Source: Acidimicrobiaceae bacterium
Lineage (GTDB): Bacteria; Actinomycetota; Acidimicrobiia; Acidimicrobiales; Ilumatobacteraceae
Direction of reading: 5' to 3'
Assembly (NCBI GenBank): GCA_020637295.1
Contig: JACJWF010000005.1
Span: 1-64,000 of the forward strand
DNA: 64,000 bases
Shown: piece after piece, positions 46,628 through 56,007 of the stretch
Position numbering within the stretch: position 1 is the first letter of the stretch
Layout: every line of letters begins with the position of its first letter
The notes under the pieces: generated by a model
Told to the model about the DNA's origin: nothing
Databases searched by the model: none
Seen by the model: only the letters and a program-made list of their open reading frames with translations
Program-made: the position numbers and the translations under genes

Positions 46628-47829
46628 GCATGTACGGTGCGGATGTCGACGCGCTGGAAGCAGCAGCGTCACAACTCGACCAAGCCGCCGACCAACTCGA
46701 CCGTTCGGCGGGGCAACTGACCTCGGGGCTGGGTGCAGTTCGTTGGCTCGGCGCTGTGGCGGTGAGCTTTTCCGACATCTGGAACAGCCGCCATCGGCCA
46801 GGTCTGGCCACCACGGCCGGCTTCCTCCGCGACAACGCACAGGTGTTGCGCAAACAGGCCGCCGAACAGCGGAATGCGTCGAGGGAAGAAGCTGGCGGGA
46901 TTCTGCGTGCGAGTCCGACGACGCCTGCGACGCAGATCGAGGCTCGGTTCGAGCAGTACGAGCAGAGCGTGGCTGATTACCTCAGCAGGCTGCCGGCCGA
47001 CGATCCCTTGCGGACAGCCATCGAAGCCCGCTTGGCGCAGGGATATCGCATCTACTACGCCGACCTTGCACGCGGGTACATCGTCTGGTCCACCGGCAAC
47101 CTGGCCACGGCGAAGAACGTCGTCGTGACCGTGCCGGGTACCGGCACCACGGCGCAATCGCTGACGGAAGGCGACCTCTCCCAGGTGGGCGGCAACTATG
47201 CCGGACCGGACACCGCCGTGCTCACGACTCTGGTCTGGACGCCACCTCCAACTGTGCCGGACAACATCGCGCTCAACACCTATGAGCAATCGTTGGTGGA
47301 CGGACCTCTGGCCGACATCCTGACGTCCCTGCACGAGACCGGCAGAAGTGTGGTGGTCACCGGACACTCGGCTGGTGGTGCGGCGCTGCAGACACTCTTC
47401 GAGCGTCGTCCCGAACTCGCGTCGACCGTTGACGGAGTCGCTCTGCTGGCTCCCGCTGAATATCACCCCGAGTTTGCCGCGGTCATGGGAGACGTGCCGA
47501 TCGCTGTGATCGTGCACACCGACGATCCCATCATCCTCGCTCATGTCGACGAGGTTCCTGCCATCATCAAGATGGGTTCGGCCCCGAACGTCACCTACAT
47601 CAGCGAGGGCTCGGGGACGAGTCTCCTCGGTGGTGTGCCAGGCTTCCTCGAGAACGCAGCTCAGGGAGATTTCGCGAACGCACATGATCAGGCTGTGTAT
47701 GCCCACAACCACGCGGATGTCATCACTGGGATGTTTCCGGGTTCCGAACCGCTCGACAATGGCATGGTGAGACAGCGGTTCGTCGATTCTGACGGTTCGG
47801 TCCAGTACGTCGAGACCGGAACGTACTGA
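46624..47829 (+). CDS. WXG100-headed alpha/beta hydrolase (second type)
   Basis: 401 residues. The first 26 residues are identical to the gene at 43671 because of the duplication; the WXG100 module then diverges (GAVRWLGAVAVSF). From ~150 a hydrolase domain begins: NVVVTVPGTGTT, then VVVTGHSAGGAALQTL near 241 with a GHSAG Ser elbow, an Asp candidate in VHTDDP near 300 and a His candidate in AHNHAD near 359. It resembles WXG100-linked hydrolases of actinobacteria. It differs clearly from the hydrolase at 44825, so the two are not simple duplicates. Confidence 0.85.
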   Translation: MSMYGADVDALEAAASQLDQAADQLDRSAGQLTSGLGAVRWLGAVAVSFSDIWNSRHRPGLATTAGFLRDNAQVLRKQAAEQRNASREEAGGILRASPTTPATQIEARFEQYEQSVADYLSRLPADDPLRTAIEARLAQGYRIYYADLARGYIVWSTGNLATAKNVVVTVPGTGTTAQSLTEGDLSQVGGNYAGPDTAVLTTLVWTPPPTVPDNIALNTYEQSLVDGPLADILTSLHETGRSVVVTGHSAGGAALQTLFERRPELASTVDGVALLAPAEYHPEFAAVMGDVPIAVIVHTDDPIILAHVDEVPAIIKMGSAPNVTYISEGSGTSLLGGVPGFLENAAQGDFANAHDQAVYAHNHADVITGMFPGSEPLDNGMVRQRFVDSDGSVQYVETGTY

Positions 47830-47859
47830 TGGCGCAGCCAACGCGACGGGGGATCTGAC

Positions 47860-48906
47860 ATGGCGAAGTCACCGTGGCTGGGCCTGCTGGGCATCGCAGG
47901 CGGGCTGGCCTACTTGGCCATCCCGCACTCGGAGACGTACAGCGACTACGGGCTCGGGATCAACAGCGTGGACATCGAGTGTGGCAACTCGTTCGACAGC
48001 AAGGTCGACGTCCACTTCGAGAACCCCGACGAGCAGTACTACTGGAACTCCTACGACCGGATCTTCGACGGCAAGACGGCGGAGGAGGTGTGCCAGAAGC
48101 TGGATGGTGATGCCCGTCCACTCGGATGGGGGCTCACCGCGGTCGGCGGCGTCTGGCTGATCGGGGGCCTGGCGCTCAGCATGGGTCGTCGATCGTCAGC
48201 CAACGCGACCTCCGTGGTGAGGCCTCCCGCGGCCGTCCCGAGTCCGACGCCCACACCTGCGGCCACAGCACCGGCGGCGTCTCCCAATCCAGCCCGCTGG
48301 GTAGCGGACCCCACCGGCCGGTTCGAAATGCGGTATTGGGACGGCGCAAAGTGGACGAACCATGTCGCGAACGGAGCGGACACGTTCGCCGATCCGGTGA
48401 ACGGCCCGGCCCGGCCAGCACCTGCGCCTGCGGCTGCGGCCGCACCGGCTGGGGCCTCGAGCCTCCCGGTCCCCGTGCAGGCACCCCCGGCGGAGGCCAC
48501 GCCGGTCATCGAGAACCTGGCGGACCATGATGGTCGCACGATCAGTCGGGCGTCGCTGGCCAGCGTTCACGCTCCGTCGTTCACGCTCCGCTTCGACGAC
48601 GGGTCGACCCTCGAGGTCAGTGACGGCACGCTCGTCGGCCGAAACCCTGAGCCGGCGAGCGGCGAACCCCAATACCGATGCGTTCAGCTGGCCGATGAAA
48701 GTTCCACCGTGTCGAAAACTCATCTGCTCATCGAGGTCGTCGACGGAACCTTGATGGTGACGGATCGACACTCGTCGAACGGGACCGTGCTGCACACGGG
48801 TGCGGGCTCCCAGACACTCCAGCCGATGCAGCCCTCGCCGGTGGCCCCGGGCACGCGGGTCGAGCTGGGTGACCGCTGGTTCTCAGTGGAGCAGGAGGGT
48901 CACTGA
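47860..48906 (+). CDS. Membrane FHA protein with DUF2510 segment
   Basis: 348 residues. Two membrane helices (~5-22 and ~85-107) flank a ~60-residue extracytoplasmic loop with two Cys. A DUF2510 motif (ARWVADPTGRFEMRYWDG) lies near 146-163. A linker holds a Thr motif, DHDGRTISR (~223-231), nearly the same as one in the FHA protein at 18677. The C-terminal FHA domain (~240-345) is intact: VGRNPE, VSKTH and HSSNGT. A phospho-dependent membrane adaptor is likely. Overlaps the next gene by 1 nt. Confidence 0.86.
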   Translation: MAKSPWLGLLGIAGGLAYLAIPHSETYSDYGLGINSVDIECGNSFDSKVDVHFENPDEQYYWNSYDRIFDGKTAEEVCQKLDGDARPLGWGLTAVGGVWLIGGLALSMGRRSSANATSVVRPPAAVPSPTPTPAATAPAASPNPARWVADPTGRFEMRYWDGAKWTNHVANGADTFADPVNGPARPAPAPAAAAAPAGASSLPVPVQAPPAEATPVIENLADHDGRTISRASLASVHAPSFTLRFDDGSTLEVSDGTLVGRNPEPASGEPQYRCVQLADESSTVSKTHLLIEVVDGTLMVTDRHSSNGTVLHTGAGSQTLQPMQPSPVAPGTRVELGDRWFSVEQEGH

Positions 48907-50021
48907 TGGCGTTCAACATCCTCACCATCCGGACCGGCGATCACGACGATGGATCCCTCTATCCCGTGCTCGGCGCAGAGCGCGACGAGGTCGAGTTCGA
49001 GCCGTTGGACGGACGATCGGTCACCAAGCTGTTCGCCGAGGCGGCGTACATCTACCGCATCGTCGGGAACGGCATCCACGAGGAAGCTCACGTCAGCGAC
49101 ATCCGCATGGCGGTGTACATCACCGACGCCCGTGTCGCCGTCGCCTGCTCGAAGTACGACAAGGGAGGCGGATGGCGGGGCAGCCTGATCGCCGTACCTC
49201 TGAACGCGGTGAGCATGGCACGGGCCGCCTATCGCCGGCAGGGGAAGATGCTCGTGGGCCATGTCCGCTATCCGTGGTTGGCCAGCGTGGCGTTCACCGA
49301 GAAGTCCGGGTGGGGGTCCTCCAACTGCCTGCGGTTGCAGGTCACCGAACGGATCGATGGCAACGATCGCAACATGATGCTGGAACTTCGGTTCCCCAAG
49401 GGCACGGACACCGCAAGCCTCGCCCACGTCATCAGCCAGCGCGCGGCCGCCTATCGCCTCGCTCATGATCATGAGTTGAGCGCCACCGAGGTGGCACGGT
49501 TCGAGGCGTTGCGCAGCGGCGCGGCCAAGCGGGGAACTCCCAAGGAGTACACCGTGTACGCGATGCCAACCGAGTACTTCGTGAGTGCATCGTCGGCGTA
49601 CCCGAAGAAGGGGGTCGTGCAGCGGCGCGTCGACACCCCAGTGGTCCAACCGTCGCCGGCACCGGTCGCGGAGCCCGCTTCGTCCGCCCCAGCTGCCACT
49701 ACGGCGTTGCCGCCTCCTCAGCCCGCGGCCCCGGCGCCGGCGGTGCAGCCACTCGGGCGAGTCGTCGCCCCGTTGTCCGCCACGCCGAGCACCGCACCGG
49801 CGGCCGCAGCACCGGCGGCCGCGGCGCCGCAGGCCTTGCCAACGCCGGCCCCGCAGGTCAGCCCCACCCCGACGCATGCGGTGGCGGGCGCCGTGCCGTC
49901 ACCGGCTCGTTGGGCAGAGGATCCCTTCGGTCGGCACGAGTTGCGGTACTGGGACGGTGCTCGTTGGTCGGAGCACGTGTCCGACGCTGGGCAGACCGCC
50001 ACGGACGTGTGGCCGCGATGA
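48906..50021 (+). CDS. Protein with C-terminal DUF2510 segment, unknown function
   Basis: 371 residues. The first ~200 residues form a mixed alpha/beta domain (begins MAFNILTIRTGDHDDG) that I do not recognise; it may be a PH-like fold, with alternating strands then a long helix. A Pro/Ala-rich linker (~240-335) leads to a DUF2510 motif (ARWAEDPFGRHELRYWDG) near residues 336-353. No signal peptide or membrane helix is seen. It lies among FHA and kinase genes and shares DUF2510 with the kinase at 58150 and the FHA protein at 47860. Confidence 0.75.
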   Translation: MAFNILTIRTGDHDDGSLYPVLGAERDEVEFEPLDGRSVTKLFAEAAYIYRIVGNGIHEEAHVSDIRMAVYITDARVAVACSKYDKGGGWRGSLIAVPLNAVSMARAAYRRQGKMLVGHVRYPWLASVAFTEKSGWGSSNCLRLQVTERIDGNDRNMMLELRFPKGTDTASLAHVISQRAAAYRLAHDHELSATEVARFEALRSGAAKRGTPKEYTVYAMPTEYFVSASSAYPKKGVVQRRVDTPVVQPSPAPVAEPASSAPAATTALPPPQPAAPAPAVQPLGRVVAPLSATPSTAPAAAAPAAAAPQALPTPAPQVSPTPTHAVAGAVPSPARWAEDPFGRHELRYWDGARWSEHVSDAGQTATDVWPR

Positions 50022-50046
50022 GCCACAGGAAAGGTGAAGTGTCCTG

Positions 50047-50934
50047 ATGCTCGCGTACTTCCCGGTACGGCTTGCTGGCTACGGCGTCATCCTGGTGATT
50101 GCGCTCGTTGTCGTGGGCGTCAAGAAGCTGCAATCGGCGATGGTCAGCGTCAACCCTGGAACCTTCGTACCGGAGCTGACGGTGATCACCCGGGAGTACA
50201 CGCCGGTCCTCCCCGATCCGCAGACCACCATCGCCCAGATTGCCACGAGCATTCCGGGTGTGACGGTGGTGGCCAGGCCAGGTGACCTGTTCTTCGAAGT
50301 CCGGCAGGCGGGCGGTCTTTTCGTCCGAGTCAGGACGACCAACGGCTCGTCGTCCACGCGGGTCGAGGTCGCGGGACGAAGGAAGGTGTCCGGCCTGGAG
50401 TCCGTCAACAAGGCCGAGGACGCCCTGATGGCGTTCGAGTCGGCACTTCGCCGCCAGCTCGCCGGACGTGGACACAAGCCCGGCAGTGCCGGTGGGGCAC
50501 CCTCGATTGCCCAGTCGCCCCCCGCCAGCACCCCAGCGGCCAGCACCCCCGTGGCTCCGCAGGCGGGGGCCGGCACCAGGTGGCCGGCGCCGTCACAGGC
50601 GTCGCAGGCAAGCCCCTTCACGATCGCGTTCGACACCGGCTCCACCGCGTCCGTCGAAGGCACGGCCGTGATCGGCCGGAACCCCGCCACCAGGCCCACG
50701 GACGAACGCGCCGTGCTGCTCCCCATCGACGATCCCACGATGTCGGTGTCGAAGACACACGTCGCGATCGGGCGGGACGGCAGCGGCTTCTGGGTCCAGG
50801 ACCGCAGCTCCACCAACGGTTCCGTCGTCACCGAACCCGATGGCAACGTCCTGACGGTCATCCCGGAGCGGACCGTGCGGGTGCAGTCCGGAAGCCGTGT
50901 GCAGTTCGGGGACCGCTGGTTGGAGGTGCGATGA
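50047..50934 (+). CDS. Membrane-anchored FHA protein
   Basis: 295 residues. One N-terminal membrane helix (~8-28), a ~115-residue domain with helix and strands, a Pro/Ala/Ser linker (~145-190) and a C-terminal FHA domain (~195-293) with VIGRNPA, VSKTH and SSTNGS intact. It overlaps the following kinase gene by 4 nt (ATGA), the same FHA-kinase pairing as at 25126-27467. Confidence 0.86.
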   Translation: MLAYFPVRLAGYGVILVIALVVVGVKKLQSAMVSVNPGTFVPELTVITREYTPVLPDPQTTIAQIATSIPGVTVVARPGDLFFEVRQAGGLFVRVRTTNGSSSTRVEVAGRRKVSGLESVNKAEDALMAFESALRRQLAGRGHKPGSAGGAPSIAQSPPASTPAASTPVAPQAGAGTRWPAPSQASQASPFTIAFDTGSTASVEGTAVIGRNPATRPTDERAVLLPIDDPTMSVSKTHVAIGRDGSGFWVQDRSSTNGSVVTEPDGNVLTVIPERTVRVQSGSRVQFGDRWLEVR

Positions 50935-51977
50935 CCGTTCCGGCTTTGCGCAACTTCGGCTACGACGAGATCGAAGTGGTCGGCTCCGGTGGACTCGGTG
51001 ACGTCTACCGCGCCCGACGCATCTCCACCGGTGGGCCGGTTGCGATCAAGGTGATCCGCGAACAGATCGACAGGGAAGCCACGGACCGTCGCGTACGGAG
51101 GGAGCTCGATGCACTGCTGAAGCTGAAGGGGCACCCGAACGTGGTGCAGATCGAGGAACTGATCACCCTCCCCACTGGCCTTGCACTCGTGATGGAGTTC
51201 GTCGCCGGCGGCTCGCTGATGGACCTGCTGGTCAGCGACGGACCGCTCCAACCCGCTCGCGCGGTCTCTGCGATGTCCGACATCACGCGCGCTCTGAGAG
51301 ACGCTCATCTCCTTGGGATCGTGCATCGCGACATCAAGCCCCACAATGTGATGGTCGGCCAGTTCGGTCAGTGCAAGGTCTGCGACTTCGGGATCGCGGC
51401 GATGTTCAAGGAGTCGGCGTACACGGATCGCACCAGCGCCCTCTCGTACCGTTACGCCAGCCCAGAGGAGCTTGATGATGCCGTCGACATCGGCCCTGCA
51501 ACGGACATCTACTCGCTAGGTGTCACACTTCGACAGTTGCTGACGGGTGAGACCAGCGCAACGCGTGCGGCCGCTTCGCTCGGCTCGGGGTCGGATCGGC
51601 GACTGTCGGTCGCGCAATCCGGAGCGGAGCGCACGTTGCTCGACCTGGTGGACCGGATGACCAGCCGGGACCCGGCACTCCGCCCAACGGCCGACGCCGC
51701 CCTTCAGGTGGTACGTGACCTGGAACGCGCGCTGGGGAGCGAACGGGTGGCTTCCGTTCGTGAGGATCCGGCGACCTCGGAGGTCGACAACGACGCGACG
51801 GTGCTTCGCCGCCCGTCGGTCGCTCCGCCCTCACCGGAACCCACGCCGCCTGCTGCTCCGACACCAACCGATATGGACGACCGCACCGTGCTGCGTCCGC
51901 GGGCGGCGCCGGCGCCTTCTCCGTTGCCGCCGCTTCCGGACCCTGGATCGGTCGGTTCGCGCTGGTGGGAGTCGTGA
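50931..51977 (+). CDS. Soluble Ser/Thr protein kinase
   Basis: 348 residues, no membrane helix. Kinase domain (~10-265): GSGGLGDVYRA, VAIKVI, HRDIKPHNVMV (~131), CDFGIAAMF and YASPEEL, all consistent with activity. The ~80-residue tail carries two copies of a T-V-L-R motif, DNDATVLRR and DDRTVLRPR, which look like autophosphorylation/FHA-docking sites. It is coupled to the FHA gene before it and overlaps the kinase-like gene after it (GTGA). It is closely similar to the kinase at 58150 and to the remnant at 57837. Confidence 0.93.
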   Translation: MTVPALRNFGYDEIEVVGSGGLGDVYRARRISTGGPVAIKVIREQIDREATDRRVRRELDALLKLKGHPNVVQIEELITLPTGLALVMEFVAGGSLMDLLVSDGPLQPARAVSAMSDITRALRDAHLLGIVHRDIKPHNVMVGQFGQCKVCDFGIAAMFKESAYTDRTSALSYRYASPEELDDAVDIGPATDIYSLGVTLRQLLTGETSATRAAASLGSGSDRRLSVAQSGAERTLLDLVDRMTSRDPALRPTADAALQVVRDLERALGSERVASVREDPATSEVDNDATVLRRPSVAPPSPEPTPPAAPTPTDMDDRTVLRPRAAPAPSPLPPLPDPGSVGSRWWES

Positions 51978-53629
51978 CGAGCCGGCAGCGCTCAGGCGCC
52001 GACGCATCGGCCTCCCGCGTGTGGCCCACCGGCACCGACTATGCGCGCGTGGTGCAGTCCCCCGGGACGGCATTCGTGGACCCCTTCCTGGGCGCGTCAA
52101 CGCTCGGTGTCGGCCAACTCGGTATGCCGCTGGTGGCGAGTGGCCAGAACGCGGTGGTCTTCCTGCTCACGACCGAACTCGGTGACAGGGCAATTCGGTG
52201 CTTCTTGCGTCCGCCCACCCACGGCGCGGACCGCTACTCGGCCCTGGCTCGCCATGTCGGCGAGGCGGCACCCCTCGGGCTGACCGCCGCGGTGTGGGAC
52301 GACCAAGGCATCAAGGTCAACGGGGAGTGTTGGCCGCTGGTCGTCATGCCGTGGGTCGCGGGAACGCCGCTGAACGCTGCCGTGGAGGACATGATCGACG
52401 AGCCGCACCGGATCCAGGCGCTCGCCTCTGACTGGGCCGACATGGTTCGCGGCCTCCAAGCAGCCAACGTCGCGCATGGGGATCTGCAGCACGGCAACGT
52501 GCTGGTGAAGAGCGATGGGGCGCTGGCTCTGGTGGATCTGGACGGGGTGTGGGTACCCGAGATCACGGTCGGTGCCCCGGCGGAGTCCGGCCACCCCAAC
52601 TACCAACATCCGCAGCGGACATCGGCGCACTGGGGTCGGTATGTGGACTCATACCCGGCCGCGTTGATCGAGCTGGCACTGAAGGCACTGGCGGTCGACC
52701 CGGCGCTGGCGCGGTTCCTGCAGGGCGAGAACCTGCTGTTCTCCCGATCGGACCTCACCGACCCCGACTCATCTGAACTGTGGACGGCCCTCGAGGCGTC
52801 ACCTGATGCGGATGTCGCCGCCGCGGCGGCACAGCTCCGACGGGGTTGCCAGGCACCGATCGAGGAGGTGCTGATTCCGTTCGATGACCTCCGCGACGCA
52901 CCGTTCGCCGCGAAGCAACCGACCCACTTCGCCCCATCGCTCTTGCCGACGGTGAAGCCCGAGGCGCCGGCCGCATCGATGGGTCCGGGAGCACCGAAAA
53001 CCCGGGTCGCCGGAGCCGCACCACGCCGATCCTGGACGACGAAGACCAAGGTGCTGGTCGGTGCGCTCTCCGCCATCGCGCTGGTTGCTGCGACGCTCGC
53101 CATCCTCAGCCAGGTGCTGCTCGCAGACACCCAGGATGAACTCGCTGCCGCTCAAGCAGAGCTCGTCGACGCTGCACAGGCGTTCCAGACCGAAATGGTG
53201 GACACTCGCCCCGAGGACGACACCGTCTACTCGGGTCAGTTCAGCTCCAGCGGGTGCACGGGCTGGATCGACAACGCCGATGTGTGTGCGCAGTATGACG
53301 ATGTCCGCCTCTCCTTGAGATTCACAGGGGACGACGACCTGTCGCTCGCCTTCACACTGCTCACCATGCGCGTCCAGGTTGACCTATCGACCGCAGAAGG
53401 TGGGGACTGGTCAGGTTCGGGTCTCGGCAGCGACGACTTCTCCAGCTGCGATGGCAGGGTCGGTGGGCCGCCTACGGTTGAAGCGCTTGTGCGTCCGTCC
53501 AAGCTGGCGGTCGATCCGACCTCTCACGACGTGTCGGTAGCGGTGTACCACGTGAGGCTCAAGTTCACCACGGCAGCGTCGTCGTGTGACCCCGCCTACC
53601 TCACGATGATCGGCGACGTCACACCATGA
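51974..53629 (+). CDS. Atypical kinase-like membrane protein
   Basis: 551 residues from GTG 51974. The N-terminal ~300 residues keep kinase landmarks in altered form: SGQNAVVFLL, then RAIRCFL where Arg may replace the usual Lys, HGDLQHGNVLV (catalytic loop with Asp and Asn), VDLDGV in place of DFG, and GHPNYQHPQR in place of the APE segment. A membrane helix lies at ~355-378, followed by a short coiled coil and a ~150-residue outside domain with several Cys. It is a paralogue of the next gene. Activity is uncertain; it could be a pseudokinase sensor. Confidence 0.8.
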   Translation: MTSRQRSGADASASRVWPTGTDYARVVQSPGTAFVDPFLGASTLGVGQLGMPLVASGQNAVVFLLTTELGDRAIRCFLRPPTHGADRYSALARHVGEAAPLGLTAAVWDDQGIKVNGECWPLVVMPWVAGTPLNAAVEDMIDEPHRIQALASDWADMVRGLQAANVAHGDLQHGNVLVKSDGALALVDLDGVWVPEITVGAPAESGHPNYQHPQRTSAHWGRYVDSYPAALIELALKALAVDPALARFLQGENLLFSRSDLTDPDSSELWTALEASPDADVAAAAAQLRRGCQAPIEEVLIPFDDLRDAPFAAKQPTHFAPSLLPTVKPEAPAASMGPGAPKTRVAGAAPRRSWTTKTKVLVGALSAIALVAATLAILSQVLLADTQDELAAAQAELVDAAQAFQTEMVDTRPEDDTVYSGQFSSSGCTGWIDNADVCAQYDDVRLSLRFTGDDDLSLAFTLLTMRVQVDLSTAEGGDWSGSGLGSDDFSSCDGRVGGPPTVEALVRPSKLAVDPTSHDVSVAVYHVRLKFTTAASSCDPAYLTMIGDVTP

Positions 53630-53698
53630 TCAGCGTCCGCCAATTCTGTCCAGAACCTCCAGTGGAGCTGGGACGATTCGGGCTCGAAAGGGAAACAC

Positions 53699-55744
53699 AT
53701 GCGCGGTGACTCACAGAGTCCGGACGGCACGAGGGTCTGGCCGACCGGAACCGACTACAGCAGGGCGGTGCAGTCGCCTGTGGCGTCGTTCTCCGACGCC
53801 GAGCTTGCCGCGGGCAAGGTGGGGACCAACGCGTTGGGGATGCCGCTCGTGGCCAGCGGGCAGAACGCCGTGGTATTCCTGCTCGAGACGGAACTCGGCC
53901 AGCGGGCCATCCGGTGTTTCCTCGCCCCGCCCCACGAGGGCGCCGTCCGCTACGAAGCCCTGGAGGCCCACCTCGTCGACACTGCGCCGCGTGCTCTGAC
54001 GGCGGCTCGGTACCTGAAGGAGGGCATTTCGTTGAGTGGCCAGACCTGGCCAGTGGTCGTGATGCCATGGGTAGAGGGGTCGCCGCTGAACATCGCAGTG
54101 GAGGACATGGTCGGCGACGGTGCACGCCTCCGTGCACTCGCGGTGCAATGGACCGAGGTGGTGCGCAGCCTGCAACGAGCCCGGGTGGCACACGGTGATC
54201 TCCAGCACGGCAACGTGCTGGTGAAGCCGAACGACTCGATCGCCTTGGTGGACCTCGACGGAGTCTGGGTCCCCGAGATCAGGGTCGGCCCCCCGGCCGA
54301 ATTCGGACATCCGAACTATCAACATCCTCAGCGCAGCACTCAGCATTGGGGGCAGTACGTGGACTCCTTCCCCGGTGCGCTCATCGAGCTGGCGCTCACG
54401 GCGCTCGCCGCGGACGAGTCGCTCGACCGATTCCTCCACGGCGAGAACTTGCTGTTCATGCGATCGGATCTCGAGCGGCCAGACGACTCTGAAGTGTGGC
54501 AGGCAGTGTGCGCCTCGCCCGACCCTGACGTCGCCGTGATGGCAGCGCACCTTCGTCGTTGCTGCGCGGGCCCCATCGCCGACGTGCTGCTGCCGTTCGA
54601 CCAGCTGCGGGATGGCTCCGCTGCCGACCGGACGGTTCACCGGTCATGGAAGGCCGCATCTGCGACGCCCGCCCAACCGCAGGTTTCGGCGACTGCCGGC
54701 GGCAACTGGTGGGAGCAGAGCGAGCGCCCGGCATCGGCGCTTCGGTCTGCCAGCGAGCCGCCAGCATCGTTGACGCCTGCCACCGTAGCAACGGCCTCGC
54801 CAACGGCCGGACCGACGCCCGCGCCCGCGACGGACGCTGCTGCCGTACACGTCTCTCCGCTGGTGCGTCTCGGCCAGAACTTGGCGGCGGCGGGTCTGGT
54901 GGGCGGCGTACTGGCAGGGGTGCTGGCCGCACTGGTAACCGGGGTGGTCGAGTCGGCGTTCCATGGATCTGCCGGCACGGCGGCGTTCGTGTTCATGATC
55001 GGACTCTTCGTCGGCGGGCTGCTGCTGTCGATGCAGGCATTCGTAGGTCGAAACTGGTCGGCGGCGGCGCGACGCTTCGCTATCGGGGGCGGTCTTGGCG
55101 CCGCCGCCGCGTTGGTGGCGATGCCACTCGCCGACGTCGCGGTCCGCGGGCTCGGACCGAAGGACGGCCGGGAGATGCCGCTGGGGCTCGACATCCTGAT
55201 GTTCGTCGTCGTTGCCACGCTGCTCGGTCTGGCAGTCGGGAGCATCCGATCCGTGAAGACGGCGATCGGCGGCATGCTGGCCGGCGCCGCCGGTGGCGCT
55301 GTCGGCGGCCTGGTGTTCGGCGCCACCGCGGCGCAGTGGGAAGGCACCATGTTGCATGTCCGCTTCCTCAGCGCGGGGACGATGCTCGCCGTCGCGGTGG
55401 CGACAGGGTCGATCGGCTGGGCGGTCGGGATGTTGGTGAGGATGCGGCGGACCGCCAGCCTGACCATCATCGAGGGCGCCAATTCCGGAATGGAGATCGC
55501 CGTAGAAGGTTCACGGGCCGTCATCGGTGCCAGCGCCGGTTGCGACCTGGTGCTGCGAGACGATGCCAAGGTGCAGGCTCAGCACGCCATCGTGTGGCTC
55601 GACGTGTCACCCCCCGAGGTCGAACCAATCGGCACCGTCTTGCGCAACGGGGCCGAACTCTCCGGCCGAACAGCGCTGGGACCAGGTGACGTCGTGATGA
55701 TTGGTGGGTCGTTCATCCGCATCGAGTTCAAGGAGGACGTGTGA
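53699..55744 (+). CDS. Atypical kinase-like, multi-helix membrane protein with FHA-like end
   Basis: 681 residues from ATG 53699. The first ~305 residues parallel the previous gene (VWPTGTDYSRAVQSP, HGDLQHGNVLV, VDLDGVWVPE, GHPNYQHPQR). A Ser/Thr/Pro linker leads to about six membrane helices (~395-585). The last ~90 residues resemble an FHA domain but lack key residues: IGASAGCDL in place of IGR, and VQAQHA in place of SRxH. It may therefore not bind phospho-Thr. A membrane signalling or scaffold role is likely. Overlaps the next gene by 4 nt. Confidence 0.8.
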   Translation: MRGDSQSPDGTRVWPTGTDYSRAVQSPVASFSDAELAAGKVGTNALGMPLVASGQNAVVFLLETELGQRAIRCFLAPPHEGAVRYEALEAHLVDTAPRALTAARYLKEGISLSGQTWPVVVMPWVEGSPLNIAVEDMVGDGARLRALAVQWTEVVRSLQRARVAHGDLQHGNVLVKPNDSIALVDLDGVWVPEIRVGPPAEFGHPNYQHPQRSTQHWGQYVDSFPGALIELALTALAADESLDRFLHGENLLFMRSDLERPDDSEVWQAVCASPDPDVAVMAAHLRRCCAGPIADVLLPFDQLRDGSAADRTVHRSWKAASATPAQPQVSATAGGNWWEQSERPASALRSASEPPASLTPATVATASPTAGPTPAPATDAAAVHVSPLVRLGQNLAAAGLVGGVLAGVLAALVTGVVESAFHGSAGTAAFVFMIGLFVGGLLLSMQAFVGRNWSAAARRFAIGGGLGAAAALVAMPLADVAVRGLGPKDGREMPLGLDILMFVVVATLLGLAVGSIRSVKTAIGGMLAGAAGGAVGGLVFGATAAQWEGTMLHVRFLSAGTMLAVAVATGSIGWAVGMLVRMRRTASLTIIEGANSGMEIAVEGSRAVIGASAGCDLVLRDDAKVQAQHAIVWLDVSPPEVEPIGTVLRNGAELSGRTALGPGDVVMIGGSFIRIEFKEDV

Positions 55745-56001
55745 TCGGCGAACCACTCGCTCGCAGGATCTTGTTGGCCGCCGGCGGCCTTGCCGGGGTG
55801 GGTATTGCCTCGCTGGTCCTCACCGTCGCGGCATCCGACGAGCACTCACCGGGCCCGGCGCCGACCACCACGACGATGCCTGCGATCACGACGACCATGC
55901 CAGCGATCACCACCACAACGACGGCTGTGACCACCACGACGGAGTTCTGCCGGGTTCATCTTCGGGATTGCCGAGAGAACGACATCGAGCCTCAGGAGTA
56001 A
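55741..56001 (+). CDS. Small membrane-anchored Thr-rich protein
   Basis: 86 residues from GTG 55741 (GTGA overlap). One membrane helix or signal anchor (~10-31) is followed by a Thr-rich linker with repeated TTTMPAI units (~41-66) and a short charged tail with two Cys (FCRVHLRDCREN). Probably exposed outside the membrane. Unknown function. Confidence 0.7.
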   Translation: MIGEPLARRILLAAGGLAGVGIASLVLTVAASDEHSPGPAPTTTTMPAITTTMPAITTTTTAVTTTTEFCRVHLRDCRENDIEPQE

Positions 56002-56007
56002 TCGACA

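Larger units (their letters stand above)
45908..46701 (+). repeat. 794-bp direct duplication, copy 2
   Basis: Second copy of 42955-43748, in the same orientation. The left boundary is CGGGTGGGGAG and the right boundary is after CCAACTCGAC, where copy 1 continues AGTTCC and copy 2 CGTTCG. Divergence at both ends is abrupt. Confidence 0.93.
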
